A stretch of DNA of 64,000 bases from Hygrophila difformis (taxonomy: Eukaryota; Streptophyta; Magnoliopsida; Lamiales; Acanthaceae): NCBI GenBank assembly GCA_030278955.1, contig JAOANR010000003.1, positions 54,098,902 through 54,162,901 on the forward strand. Reading direction: 5' to 3'. The notes beneath the pieces are model-generated. The model saw only the letters and a program-made list of their open reading frames with translations. It did not search any database and was not told where the DNA came from. The number at the start of each line of letters is the position of its first letter. The stretch's first letter is position 1. The position numbers and the translations under genes are program-made. Shown here piece after piece: positions 22,839 to 35,298 of the stretch.

Positions 22839-23297
22839 GTAAGGAGACATCCCAATGGGAGTCTTGTATGCAGTACGATATGCCCATAGAGCATCATTGA
22901 GCTTACGTGCCCAGTCCTTTCGGGTTTTCCCGACAGTGGCTTCGAGTATATGTTTGATCTCGCGATTTGATACCTCGACTTGACCACTTGTCTGGGGATA
23001 ATAAGGCGTGCCTATCTTATGAAGGATACCAGTTTTTATCATAAGGTTCTCAAAGGATTTATTAACAAAATGTGTTCCTCCATCAGATATTATCACCCTA
23101 GGTATGCCAAATCGGTTAAAAATGTTGTTCTTTAGGAACTTGATGACTTGGCTACCATCATTGGTTGGTAATGCGAGAGCCTCGACCCATTTGGACACGT
23201 AATCGACAGCCACCAAGATATACTGGTTTCCACCAGAAGTCAATGCCCCAGACATCGAAAATCTCGAGAGTGAGAATTCCTTTCTGAGGCATCTCAT
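22839..23297 (-). pseudogene. pol: Integrase core of pol, element 2
   Basis: Contains the DDE core: Asp in [12 protein letters not shown], Asp in ISDGGTHF, Glu in [11 protein letters not shown], followed by [15 protein letters not shown]. The reading frame to the zinc-binding part is broken near 23240, where a few codons after WGIDF appear deleted. It ends at the hAT-type insertion. Confidence 0.88.
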
Positions 23298-24010
23298 TCC
23301 TCTTGGAAATGTTTCCTAATCTTTGGCACCTGTCGCAAGCTTTCACAAATGTCTTGCAATCCTCATAAATGTGAGGCCAGTAAAATCCACATTCGAGGAC
23401 CTTGTGGGCCGTTCGAGTGTGACCGTGATGACCTCCATACTCTGATTCATGGCATTTTTTGACAATTTGATAGGCTTCATGCTCGGTTACACATCGCCTG
23501 ATTATCGAATCAGCACAGTGCTTGAAGAGATAAGGTTCTTCCCATAAGTAATTTAATACATCTCGGTTGAACTTATTCTTGAGATGATTGCTTGAAAAAG
23601 GTGGGGTTATTCCGCATGCCAAGAAGTTAGCAATGTCGGAAAACCATGGACATGCCTGATCGTGCAAATGCAATGCAAAGAGTTGTTCGTCTGGAAAATC
23701 CTCATTGACAGCTTTATCATTTTTATCATTTTCTAATCGAGATAAATGGTCAGCAGCACCATTATCTCGACCTCGCCTATCTTTTATTACGATGTCAAAT
23801 TCCTGCAACAGAAGTACCCACCTGATTAATCGAGGTTTGGCATCTTGTTTGCTGAACAAGTATCTCAGTGCAGAGTGATCTGTGTACACTATGGTTTTCG
23901 TACCAATAAGGTACTGTCTGAATTTATCAAACGCGAAAACCACAGCGTACATTTCTTTTTCTGTGGTGGTGTAGTTGATTTGGGCTTCATTCAGGGCGTG
24001 ACTTGCGTAA
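23240..24010 (-). pseudogene. pol: RNase H and integrase zinc-binding part of pol, element 2
   Basis: Starts in RNase H ([17 protein letters not shown], then [11 protein letters not shown] and [14 protein letters not shown]) and continues to an HHCC finger (H in [20 protein letters not shown], Cys pair in [11 protein letters not shown]). Two single-base shifts between about 24140 and 24010 separate it from the RT part. Confidence 0.87.
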
Positions 24011-24066
24011 TGAATTACACAATGTTTCCCTTCTTATGTTGCCCAAGTACTGCACCCACGGATAGA

Positions 24067-24480
24067 TCACTTGCATCGCACATTACTTCGAAAGGTATTG
24101 ACCAATCGGGTGGTTGTATTATTGGAGCAGAAATTAACATCTTTTTTGAGCGTGTCAAAGGCTTGAACACACGCTTCATTTATTAAAAAGGGATTTTCTT
24201 TACAAAGCAAATTAGTGAGCGGCTTGGCAATTTTAGAGAAATCCTTAATGAATCTCCAATAAAAACCGGCATGCCCTAAGAAGCTCCTAACTGCTTTAAT
24301 AGAATTTGGGAGAGGAAGATTGGAGATGACTGAAACTTTGGCTGGATCGACTTCAATGCCTGCTCGTGAAATGCGATGACCTAACGCTATGCCATCAGTG
24401 ACCATGAAATGGCACTTTTCCCAGTTTAAAACCAAGTTAGTGTCCTCACATCTCTTTAGAATTTTAGCAAGATTTGTCTA
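24067..24480 (-). pseudogene. pol: RT thumb/connection part of pol, element 2
   Basis: Same frame as the RT above but separated by one in-frame TAG at 24480-24478. Holds KCHFMVTDGIALGHRIS and a VRSFLGHAGFYWRFIKDFSKIAKPL block typical of gypsy RT. The frame is lost near 24135. Confidence 0.85.
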
Positions 24481-26330
24481 ACATTCTTCAAATGTATCTC
24501 CATATACAGAGAAGTCATCCATGAAAACTTCAATGCACTTTTCGATAAATTCGGAAAATATAGACATCACGCAACGTTGAAAAGTGGCAGGTGCATTAGA
24601 CAAACCAAAAAGCATGCGCCTATAGGCAAAAGTGCCATAGGGGCATGTAAAAGTTGTTTTTTCGTGATCCTCACTGGCGATCACTATTTGATTGTATCCT
24701 GAATAACCATCCAAAAAACAATAAAACTTTCTTCCCGCCAACCGTTCCAATATTTGATCGATAAAAGGTAAAGGGAAATGGTCCTTGCGAGTGGCCTCGT
24801 TCAACTTCCGGTAGTCTATGCAGACCCTCCATCCGGTGACCGGTCGTGTGGCAATTTCCTCCCCTTGTTCATTCTTGGTTATGCACATCCCACCCCGCTT
24901 GGGAACAACCTGCACAGGACTGACCCATTTGCTGTCAGAAATTGGGTATATAATACCAGCATCTAACAGCTTGATCACTTCCTTTCTTACCACTTCTTGC
25001 ATGGGTGGGTTCAATCTTCGTTGGGGCTGGCGTGAAGGCTTGAAATTCTCCTCCATTAGAATCCTGTGCATACAAATAGAAGGGCTTATTCCTTTGATGT
25101 TAGAAATGGTCCAACCGATTGCACGCACATGTTTTTTAAGCACCCCCACCAGAGCATTTTCTTGATCTTGTGTCAGCTTAGCTGACACAATTACCGGTAA
25201 CATTTTATGTTCAGCGAGAAACGCATACTTAAGATGGTCCGATAGCACTTTTAGTTCAAGCTCTGGTGGGCATTCCACCGAAGGAAGTAATTTGCGAGAA
25301 TTAGATGGGGGAAATTCAGATTTGCCTTTCGGATCCTGCATCAGTACAGGATCCGCCTCCTCTTGGTTGGCGTCGTCGTGGAAATCGGCGCCGTCAAATT
25401 CCTCCAAATTCCCAGTTTCGGGATTGGCGAAATGGACGGCGCTGCAACCTTCGTGCTCCGCGCCAGCAGGCTTCAGTACCTGCTTTGAAAAGTCATCATC
25501 CAACATCATTACAATCCCATTGTTAGAGTCTAGCTCTCCTCCTCTCCTATCTATTACATCAAGTGTGGAACAAGTTCCCTCATGCGGAAACCTCTGCAAC
25601 TTGCCCATGTTGAAATTCAGCTCTTCTTCTCCAACATGGAGCTTGATTTGATTTGAACGTGCGTCTATCAGTGCACCACCCGTTGAAAGGAAGGGGCGGC
25701 CTAGGATCAGTGGCATCTCATAGTCTTCTTCTATGTCGAGAATAATGAAGTCGACAGGAAAGACTATCCCTCCTGTCTTGACGATCACGTCCTTCAGTAT
25801 CCCAACGGGATGAGTGATTGACCGGTCTGCCAGTTGTAATTTCATTGTAACCAGCTCAATCACTCCCAAGTGAAGACGTTTTTCCAGGGCGAGTGGCATA
25901 ACGTTGATGCTCGACCCCAAGTCGCATAATCCCTTTCCGACATTTGTCTTTCCGATGTGGACTGGCAGTGTGATACAGCCCGGGTCCTCCTTCTTCTCAG
26001 GTAGCACTCTTTGGATTATGGCACTGCAGCTGCTATTTAAAACCACCACTTCGTCCTGGTCGAATTTCCTTTTCCCTGAAATCATTTCTTTAAGAAATTT
26101 AGCATAGACGGGCATTTCTGAAATCATTTCGACCAAGGGAATAGTGATCTCAACAGCTTTCAATCTTTCCAGAAATTTCTTGAATTTAAGATCATGTTCC
26201 TTATTTTTAAGACGCGCAGGGTATGGCACCCTTGGCATATACTTATTATCATCTAAATGTTTTTGCGGTGAAGGGTCAGAAATTTTACCTTCACCTTTAC
26301 CAGTTTTTTCACTGAGTTCTGCTGTCTCAG
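24481..26330 (-). pseudogene. pol: Protease and reverse transcriptase of pol, element 2
   Basis: Order: a linker, aspartic protease with GLCDLGSSINVMPL (catalytic Asp in DLGSS) and LGRPFLSTGGALID, then RT with VCIDYRKLNEATRKDHFPLPF, DGYSGYNQI, RRMLFGLSNAPATFQRC and the catalytic FMDDFSVY. The RT catalytic aspartates are present. The frame differs from gag; the change lies at an eight-A run (26338-26331), most simply a slippage mutation because Athila gag-pol is usually one frame. It is the nearest full relative for the protease fragment in the LTR at 35299-35727. Confidence 0.92.
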
Positions 26331-27249
26331 TTTTTTTTCTTTTTCTCCTTCCTCCTCTGTTTCTTGATTTTCCTCAAAACTTTCTTTTTCAGACTCCTTC
26401 CCTTTCACTTCTTTGATCTGTGGCCCTGCCAGAACCTTCCCTGATTTCAACGTGATAGCCTTACACTTGGGGTTCTTTTCCGAACTGCTTGGCAAAGTCC
26501 CATGATCTCTTTTCTGGAGCTCCTTGGCCATCTGGGTCACCTGGGTTTCCACGTTTCTAATGGAAGCCTGCAACTGATTGTTTATCTCCTTCTGGCTTGA
26601 GATAAATTCAGTCATGATGTTCTCAAGTCTAGAAGGTGGCTTCTGCTGAGGTGGATTCCATTGGTTCTGGGCTTGGTTTTGGTTAGGAACAAATTGGTTT
26701 TGTGGCTGGTTCTGATTGGGGACAAATTGATTCTGTGGTTGTTGGAAGTTTTGAAAATTTTGGTTTTGGGGTGGCCTAGCTAGAATCTGGGGTTGAAAGT
26801 TCGGGTTGAAATGTTGGGGCCTGGGTTGGTTAAACTGTTGAGGCTGGGTTAACAGGTGTGAATTCAAGGCGTTGTTGTTGGAATATGAAAGGTTAGGGTG
26901 CCGGTTCTGGAATCCACCTGCGTAGTTGCAGCTCTCATTTGTCACTTGTTGACAAGCTTCAGTAGGATGTGGACCCTGGCATGATCTACAGACAATTTCA
27001 GCATTTTGGGCTTGCGAAGAGCTCCCAGATTCTTGACTCAGGGCCAACACGGCCACTTGATCTTTCAATTTGTCTAATTCAGACTTGCCCGCTGTACCTA
27101 CAGCACATAAACCACGAGGGGGAGGGGGATCAACATCATCAGTTAAGACAGATCTGTTTACACTCATTGTTTCAATCTTGCCCCAGGCCTGATCCATTGG
27201 CATGTGGAGCAAATGTTGACCACCAGCAGCATCAAGCATGCATTTCCAG
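26253..27249 (-). CDS. gag: Gag C-terminal part, element 2
   Basis: Continues gag after the solo LTR: a knuckle CRSCQGPHPTEAC (CX2CX3HX4C), then a long Asn/Gln/Pro-rich stretch with repeats of QNQFVPNQNQPQ and a coiled-coil-like NQLQASIRNVETQVTQMAKEL. The frame agrees with the N-terminal part once the LTR and one TSD copy are discounted. It ends at a stop at 26253, out of frame with pol. Confidence 0.85.
27245..27249. repeat. TSD TCCAG, left copy
   Basis: TCCAG before TGTAACACC; exact partner at 30306-30310. Confidence 0.93.
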
Positions 27250-30200
27250 TGTAACACCCCGGATTTGATAACCCAGGCCGGGATGCCACCGCCACACCTC
27301 CTTAGCAAAACACGGTTTCTCCGAGCTTGCTAAAGAGATGCAAGGCTAAAGGTATTCGAAAAATTTTAAAAATAAGTCCGGAATTGATTTAAATAATAAT
27401 GTAACATCATCCACACATGCAATAATAATAATAATAAATTTGCAGCGGAAATTTAAAGATAGGGCCTACATGGCCAAAGTCGGGTTAACAAGCCCGTATG
27501 CAAGTCATGTAAAATAAATAACTAAATGTCCAAAGTGATTCGCCGATGCATGATCATGCTCCGTACTCTTTAATAAGAAAAATAAACAACGGGTTTTATC
27601 AGTATATAAAATACTGAGTAAGTTAATCCCCAACAAAACAATTTAAGGGGTTACATGTGTTTAAATCCAAAGATTTCACTTTTCATGCATTAATTTAAAA
27701 ATCCATATTTTATTCGTAGTGGCAAAACATGATTAATTTATTCAAGTGGAGAATTCATAATTTAAGGACTTAATTTAAAAGCGTAATTTAAAAGCATAAT
27801 TTAATGACGTAATTTAAATGCGTAATTTAAAGACATGGTAGATAAGATTTAAGCATAATTAAACACTCACACAAGTCTTTTATATTTTATCCCGCAACTA
27901 AGAAGAGGACACCACACAAGAGAGATCACTAACGAGGCAATCTCAAAAATCATAATCAGTTAGCCGGTGAACCGGCGGCCGCAGCCATATTAGTATTGAC
28001 TGCCGGTTTGGCTAGCCATGTATCTCGATTGCCATTTCGGCAAGCCGTGTGTATCTACTGTCAATTTGACAGGCATGTATATCAACTGTCATCTGACAGG
28101 CCTTTCAAGCGGTCTCACTGCCACTCGGGCAGGCCGTGTATTTCTCACTGCCGTTTTGGCAGGCCATGTGCACAACTGCCGTTTTGGCATAATAAGGAGA
28201 TCACTAACGAGGCAATCTCAGATAGTAGGGAGACCACTAATGAGGCAGTCTCAAAATAATGATAGCATGAAGATCGACTCAGCCTAGTGAACGGGATTTT
28301 TCGAAAGTTCGTATTTCAAGTGATCAACAGATTCGATATCGCGTTTCATAGTTCGATTCGTATTTCAAGTGATCAACAGATTCGATATCGCGTTTCATAG
28401 TTCGAGTTTTCTCAAGTTCGAAAAATCCGATTTGACGCAGTTTACGCCTTTCTTAATTAAAAATTCATTTTTACACCAAAAATTCTGAAATTTACACAGT
28501 AGCTCAAAAACACACACACGAACAACTTTCATGTTTTAAGTTTTTGAAAATAAGGTTTCGAAGTGAGTCAAAATTGGAGTTCTTTACAAAAGATAATTTC
28601 TGTCCCAAAACTGATTTCGTCACAGGTTCGTGCGACACCGATTAAAAATTCATTTCAAAGCCAATTGATCTGAAATTTTTACAGGAGATACACAACACAT
28701 TAATAAACAACTTTCATGTTTTAAGAAATTAGAAATAATGAATTTTAGGTGTTCAAATATCGACCACAACACGCTGTACACGCGCGGACTCAAAAGGGTA
28801 GTTTTAAACAGTTCTGAATTCGGCCGTTTTGACATATCAAATGAACTCCAAAATCCATGAAATTTTATATGCATAATCTAAACACATTTATCTACAACTT
28901 TTGTTTAGAAATGCAAAGTTAAATCATTCTAAAAACGGGTGAAAAACATGCATCAAGTTGAGTAATGAAATCTGTCAACGGTTTCAAATGTTCGGTTTGT
29001 CACAGAAATTTCACGGCGAGATTTGGGATAGCAAATCTTAATGTCAATGGCTGACATTTGGACACAAGATAGATTGAAGTCTTAGGAACAAAATCTATGT
29101 TGAAACATTTTCGGTTTGAATTCCCGAAGGTCGAGTTTTAGGCGAGTTTTTTAAATTGGACGAAAATAGGGTTTTTGAAAAGCGGTTTTCATTACGGGTA
29201 TAGATCTCGAGTTTTAAACAACAATAAACCACAAAAATTTGTGAGTAAGGTCTTAACTTACTTAGTTAGAGATTAGAGTTGCTGGAATGGGTTTCCGGAC
29301 GTCCTAGGGTCGCGGCGAACGGCCAAATTCTCCGATCGTTTTTTTGTTCGTCTTCCGACGTGAAATCGTAGTAAAGGAAAAGGGTTAGATTTCGAGTTTC
29401 TAAGTTGTATGGACGAACTAAAACATTACACCATAGCTTACCAAGAGTCTAGAAGTCAGGGCTTGGTTCCTTTCGCCTCGTCGTCGCCGGAATGCTCGCC
29501 GGAAAGTGGATTCGAAGAGAGTTTTGACTTGGAGAGGAAGAATGGAGTGTTTAGGGTTTGGTTTTCTGAAAATATGGGGAGGGGGCGCCCTTAGGTCGTT
29601 CTTAAGCTTCCCCTATGGCTGAGATCCGATTACCATCGAAGGGAATGTTAATTTTGGCAAGAAAATCGCCATGGAAGGAAAGTTTACACCTTCAGCACCT
29701 CTGGCGCGCTGGTGACGCGCACCTACACCTTTGCCCGCGCGGAGCACGCGTGGCCAGGCCTGGAGTCGCGACTCCGCCTTCCGCGCGGTGGCGCGCGGCG
29801 AGCTCGGGCCGGCCGGACCGGCCGATGCGGCGGTTCGCGTGGTCCGTTGGGTCTTTTCTTCTTTTCTCGATCGGGTTTCTATCCCCTACATTTTCGGTTC
29901 GACTTTTCGGGTCATTTCTGGGGTTACGATTCCTTTCTAAATTTTATTTTGACTCCAATGAATTTCATATTTGAAATCAAGAATTCGTCTTGAATTCGTC
30001 GTCTTGTGGCTCCCGTGCAATAATTTATCTAATTAAATTATTTCCGACTTCACGGGTTCTTGGAATTAAAATTATTTTCCTTCTTGAATTTAATTCCAAT
30101 TCTTTTAGGATTAATCCATGGAATATCTTCGGGCTTCCTTTCCCTCTTTCATCCCATTTCGACTTGACCAAAATTTGGGTTCGAATTCTTTGAATTTATC

Positions 30201-30305
30201 GGTCACGCCATTTCCGAGCAATAATTTATTGTAATAAATTATTTTCTTCTCGGAAATAAATTTTATTTCGTTTTTTTGGGTGTTGTAAAAACCCCGGGTA
30301 TTACA
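27250..30305 (-). mobile_element. Solo LTR (Tekay/Del type, 3056 bp) in gag of element 2
   Basis: Begins TGTAACACCCCGG and ends CCGGGTATTACA on the plus strand, with TSD TCCAG on both sides and no internal region. The ends and the block CACGGTTTCTCCGAGCTTGC match the element 4 LTRs, so it belongs to a related chromovirus family. Element sense is minus. It carries a hairpin repeat array at 27998-28190. No ORF here is worth reporting. Confidence 0.9.
27998..28190 (-). repeat. Seven hairpin units with paired base changes
   Basis: Units of about 28-36 bp, each with a short palindrome: TGCC..GGCA in most, but TGTCAATTTGACA and TGTCATCTGACA in two. Both arms change together, so the stem is kept. 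Spacers share GGCCGTGT/GGCATGTA-type text. Confidence 0.7.
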
Positions 30306-30310
30306 TCCAG
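30306..30310. repeat. TSD TCCAG, right copy
   Basis: TCCAG directly after the LTR end TATTACA at 30305. Confidence 0.93.
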
Positions 30311-31323
30311 GATGGGGTCAAACCGCTGTAAAACTTCCTCAATTGCTCCCATTCATGGAAACCATGCTGAGGGCATTTTCTGAGTAGGTTGAAGAATCGC
30401 TCCTTAGCGTCATACAGGGACTCGTCTGGTTTCATCTTGAACTCTGCAATTTTGGATCGGCATTCATCCACCTTGGATTCCGGGAAGTATTTTGCCAAGA
30501 AGTTTCTGATCACTTCTTCCCATGTGGACTTCTGATTGACTGGCAGCGATTTGTACCACGTCCGGGCTCCACTAGACAGAGAGAAAGGAAACAATCTCAA
30601 ACGAATAGTGTTAGGAGATACATTATGATTCTTGATGGTGTCACAAAGTTCCAAGAAGGTCTGCAGATGGTCATGCGGGTCTTCGTGACTTGCCCCCGCA
30701 AACTGATTGCTCTGAACAAGATTGATGAGTGCCGGCTTTAATTCGAAATTACTGGCCAAGAATGGAGCTTGTCCAGGAATGTTCAAATATGGCTCCAGAA
30801 TGGGCTGCATATAGTCAGCAGCTGCTGCTTGTTGGTTGTTCCCCAGCCCTCCTTGATAGTGTTGTGGGTAATAGTTCTGATGTGGGTAATAATTTCTGGG
30901 GTCATTGAAATCATTTGGGTTGGGAGGATTCTGATGCTGATTGAATTGAGGATTCTGGTACTGAGGATTCTGGAAGTGCTTAATGTTTGGATTATTCTGG
31001 TTGATTGGGTTATTGAATTGGTTTTGGGGAGGTGGTGGGTTGAGATTTTGATTGCCGATGTTGGGCAGATTCCCCTCGCCTTGAATTTCATTCAATGGAG
31101 GGTCATCCGTCTCATCGCCATCTCCATCTCGGTTTCCATGCAATGGTGGTGGGTTATTGTCAATAATGACAGGATTATCGGGAATGATAGGTGGATTGTT
31201 GCCTAGTAACTGTGCCATATCTGAGACTCCGCTGCTCGTACTGGAAGAAGATTGTCTCACACGTTCCCTCCTTTCCTGCTCTTTCCTCTGGAGGATGTGC
31301 GATGGAAGCAGGTCCCACGCCAT
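30311..31323 (-). CDS. gag: Gag N-terminal part, element 2
   Basis: ATG at 31323. N-terminal Ser-rich segment, then a long Asn/Pro/Gln-rich stretch (~60-160), then a retrotransposon gag core (~185-340) with FELKPALINLVQSNQFAG, DPHDHLQTFLELCDTI, GARTWYKSLP and NFLAKYFPE. The first ~12 codons lie in sequence homologous to the end of the other Athila LTRs (compare 2460-2425), so there is no room for an LTR end or PBS between LTR and gag in this copy. The coding frame is otherwise intact to the solo LTR. Confidence 0.88.
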
Positions 31324-32844
31324 TTTACAAGATTTTCAACTCGGTTACTTGAATCAGTTTAAGAAGTTGACTAACAACTACTTTACTGAATTTAAACTAG
31401 GCTATGAAAGCAATTATAGTTATTCTATAAAGCATGCAAAATTCTATTCTAAAGTGCAGATAAGTTTAAGCTAAAAGCAATTAAGATTAGGTCTAGGAAA
31501 GCAGATAAATCTACCCTATAGAAGCAATACAAATATTCTAAGAAATGCTATAATCTAAGCTATACTAGCTATGAAGCTGATTCAAAATGATGACAGAATG
31601 GACATGGAGAAGAGAATAAAGATTGGACAAGATTTAGATAAAACATAATTAAACTTCCATTTTTATACACAGATCTTCGTTTGGGATAATCCTGTAAGAT
31701 AGCTAGTTCTCATGCTCTCAGTACTATGTTCCCTTTAACAGACATGTACTTACAGTATGAGTTTACATGTTCTTAAGACCACAGATTCTAAGATACCACA
31801 GATTCATAACTGCCCCGGACAGGGTATGCTATTTCATCTGTGGTGGACAAGCAACACCCGACAAATCATTAGTTGAAGTGCCAAGTACTGCTATCATTCC
31901 CCCATGTCACACCCAAAGTTTACAAATAAGCCTGAACTATCCCTTAACTCTCAGACCTAGAAGCAGTTCCACTACTCTCAATACAACTGAGTGACCTCTA
32001 AAGAAAGCATTTAAAAGAAAGCGGTAAAGAAAGCATTTAAAATCCTATCACTCGGAGGTCTTGAAAGAGTTACCCTGGTAGTATAAGAAGAGCCCCCAGT
32101 CATGATGACCGGGTGTGGATCAAGAATTCCCGGATCTCGGTGAACCGCTCGCAGTGTTCACTCCCTTCCGGGTGGTTATGAGGTACAAACTAATGAAAGG
32201 AACTAATAAATTATTTCGTTCCTGATGCACTCACTCAGGACTCAAGAATAGGCTTTGGCATAAGAGGATAGCAGTTGAAAGGAACTCAACCCTATCTTAG
32301 AAAATAACCAAGGCCTGTGTATTGTTCCTTCGGAATTATCTGTCACACTGTATTTGAATCCAAGTGGATCCCATCTCGGTGCGACAGTTAAGACTAAATT
32401 CCCAACACATAGCAATTTTGAAAAATAATAGATTTGAAAACCATTCCCTAAACAGGTATTAGACTCTCAATAAGAACACAGACCCTTTCAGTCTAGAAGA
32501 GACCTAATCGCTGACTCTGCTTCTAATTTCCCAAAATTTAACTCTTGACCGAGTATGAACTAGTCATAACTGAGGAATTTATCCCTTACTTAGATCTGGA
32601 TTTTATAAATGAATTTTTATTGGAAATTTAATATGCAGTATCTATTTAAATCTAGACTTCTGATGTCCAAGGGAAGGATCCCAAAATATTATAAACCACA
32701 ATAATTACATAATAATATCATGCATAAAGATATATGGAAGTGTAAAATTAATTAACCCAAAATATAAAAGTGGGTTTAGACAGAATGCGGAACACAGATA
32801 TGAAGTGGCCGGGGGGCGATAGTGGTGGCAGAATAATCAGGTGG

Positions 32845-33866
32845 ATTGCAAGCATCTGCTATCCAGCTTCCCAATTACTCGGATGGAGTGAATTTAGACA
32901 GCAGAAACCCTATAATGGCAGTGTCGCTACCAGTTGGGCCCCTACTGTCTGCGAATTCAGATAAAAACCTACATGCTCCCTCTCTGTACTATTCATCAGC
33001 TATTATTGACAGATATCAACCAACTTATACTACAGATTGGAATTTGGGTTTGGAAATTAAGATAAAGAAAATAAAAACTGTATCTGGATAGGAATCAGCT
33101 GAGCAGCTATTATAATCCCGGATGGACGAACCGCCAAGTCTTCCACCGACCACTACCCAGACCATGCAAAATAACAGCTAGTACTTAATACTCAGAGTAC
33201 GAGCTAGTTTATCCGTGTGGGAATACCCGCCAACATTAGTCTGATGTATTCCTTACTAGTTGTTTCACACAATCATGAGAAAGACAAAATAAATTAAATA
33301 AAAGAGAGTGCCTTGTATGAGAGACATTGGTTTCTCATACAAGGCTATGGAGTGAATTGCAAGCATCTGCTATCCAGCTTCCCAATTACTCGGATGGAGT
33401 GAATTTAGACAGCAGAAACCCTATAATGGCAGTGTCGCTACCAGTTGGGCCCCTACTGTCTACAAATTCAGATAAAAACCTACATGCTCCCTCTCTGTAC
33501 TATTCATCAGCTATTATTGACAGATATCAACCAACTTATACTACAGATTGGAATTTGGGTTTGGAAATTAAGATAAAGAAAATAAAAACTGTATCTGGAT
33601 AGGAATCAGCTGAGCAGCTATTATAATCCCGGATGGACGAACCGCCAAGTCTTCCACCGACCACTACCCAGACCATGCAAAATAACAGCTAGTACTTAAT
33701 ACTCAGACTACGAGCTAGTTTATCCGTGTGGGAATACCCGCCAACATTAGTATGATGTATTCCTTACTAGTTGTTTCACACAATCACGAGAAAGACAAAA
33801 TAAATTAAATAAAAGAGAGTGCCTTGTATGAGAGACATTGGTTTCTCATACAAGGCTATGGAGTTA
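32845..33866. repeat. 511-bp tandem duplication in element 2 LTR
   Basis: 32845-33355 is repeated at 33356-33866 with only a few differences, starting at ATTGCAAGCATCTGCTATCC in both. The element 1 and element 3 LTRs have one copy. The paired 81- and 91-codon ORFs here are by-products. Confidence 0.93.
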
Positions 33867-34112
33867 ATCCATAATTAATGACTTAAATAATCCTTCATAC
33901 CATAATTAATTACAGTCCGGATTATCTGCTTAAGGCATTAAGGTTTTATTTATAGAAGAATATTTTAATGAAAATTGAACAAAGGTCCTTTATTCATGAT
34001 AATTATTGATTTAATTATTGCTAATCATAATCAGTAATTAATGACTCAAGGGTTCAATTAATTAATGGTCGGATATGGAGAAACATAAAAATTGGCAAGG
34101 GAATTCCATGCA

Positions 34113-34866
34113 TGTCGCGACACAAAATTGCATCATGAACCGTGGGTTCATGACGGGAGGATCATGACATGGGGGGGGGGGGGGGGGGGGGGGGGTAGAG
34201 AATAAAAGAATTTGATTGTAGGGTTTTCCCAGTCCTTAAACAAATTGCCAGTCGCCAGACGTGGTCTAGCGACTGGGGTTTGGGGACTAGGGGTCAAGAA
34301 GATAGAATTTTTGTGATTTAATAAAGGGATGAGGACCCAGTCGCGATACCAAAAATTGTGTCGCGAACCAAGGTTCACGCCATGGGTATCGCGACAGGTT
34401 AGGTTTTAGAAATTTTTGCAAGACTTTGGCTTCGTGGCGCAAGACAAAAATTGTGTCGCGCGACGTGGTCCCGCGACAGGAGTTTAGCGACATGAAAATT
34501 TTTAGAATTTTTCTAAGTATTTGGGTCCCCGGTCGCTAGACGTGGTCTCGCGACAGGATGGTCTAGCGACTGGGCTTTCGAAATATTGCTAAGGCATAAT
34601 TTCCTAGTCCTGAAACTAAAATTGTGTCCTGAACCATGGGTTCAGGACAGGAGTTACATGACTAGAGCCTTTCAGAGAAAAATACAAGAATTTGGTCCCC
34701 AGTCGCTAGGCAAGAGTTGTGTCGCGAACCATGGGTTCGTGACAGGAGTCTAGCGACTGGGGTTTTAAAAATGTTAAGACAAGTGTCCCTAGGCATCCAT
34801 GTCGCGAAACAGTCTTCCTGTCGCTAGACGTGGTCTCGCGACAGGAAGAGGTTGGCGACATGGATG
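34113..34866 (-). repeat. Hairpin array A in element 2 LTR
   Basis: GTCGCG..CGCGAC units again, somewhat more than in element 1, with variants such as CATGAACCGTGGGTTCATG and CCTGAACCATGGGTTCAGG in which both arms have changed together. Confidence 0.82.
34171..34195 (+). repeat. Homopolymer run of 25 G
   Basis: Uninterrupted G run on the plus strand inside the hairpin array. Exact length is unreliable in any assembly. Confidence 0.8.
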
Positions 34867-35298
34867 GTTCAGGACACAAGTCAGAAAAAGCAAAAGGAAC
34901 AGTAGCATGCAAACAGCGTGATCATACCCTACTTCAGATCAAAAAGCTATTCTAACCCAAATATAACAAAACATAATGTGAAATAACAAGAACATGCTTG
35001 AACAAAAATGTAAATCTACCAGAACAGAATTTAAAATAAAGCATGACCCTAACTAGGATTTAATCACACACATACATGAACATTATCCCAAAAATAAAAT
35101 AACAGTAAGCATAAGATGCATAATAAAGGTCAAATGACCAAAAGAAAATGATTTAGTGGGTTTGATATTATCCATTAATTTGGATAATACAAACCCTAAA
35201 ACCGAAAGTTGGAAATAGAACAAGATATTAAACTGGCTACTTAAGCTATTGAAACAGAAAACAACATAAAAAATTAAAACAAACTAAGCTAAACTATG

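Noticed and set aside
29615..29993. ORFs of 69-119 codons in the solo LTR
   Set aside because: GC-rich LTR segment read in three frames at once; no domain, no conservation in sister LTRs.
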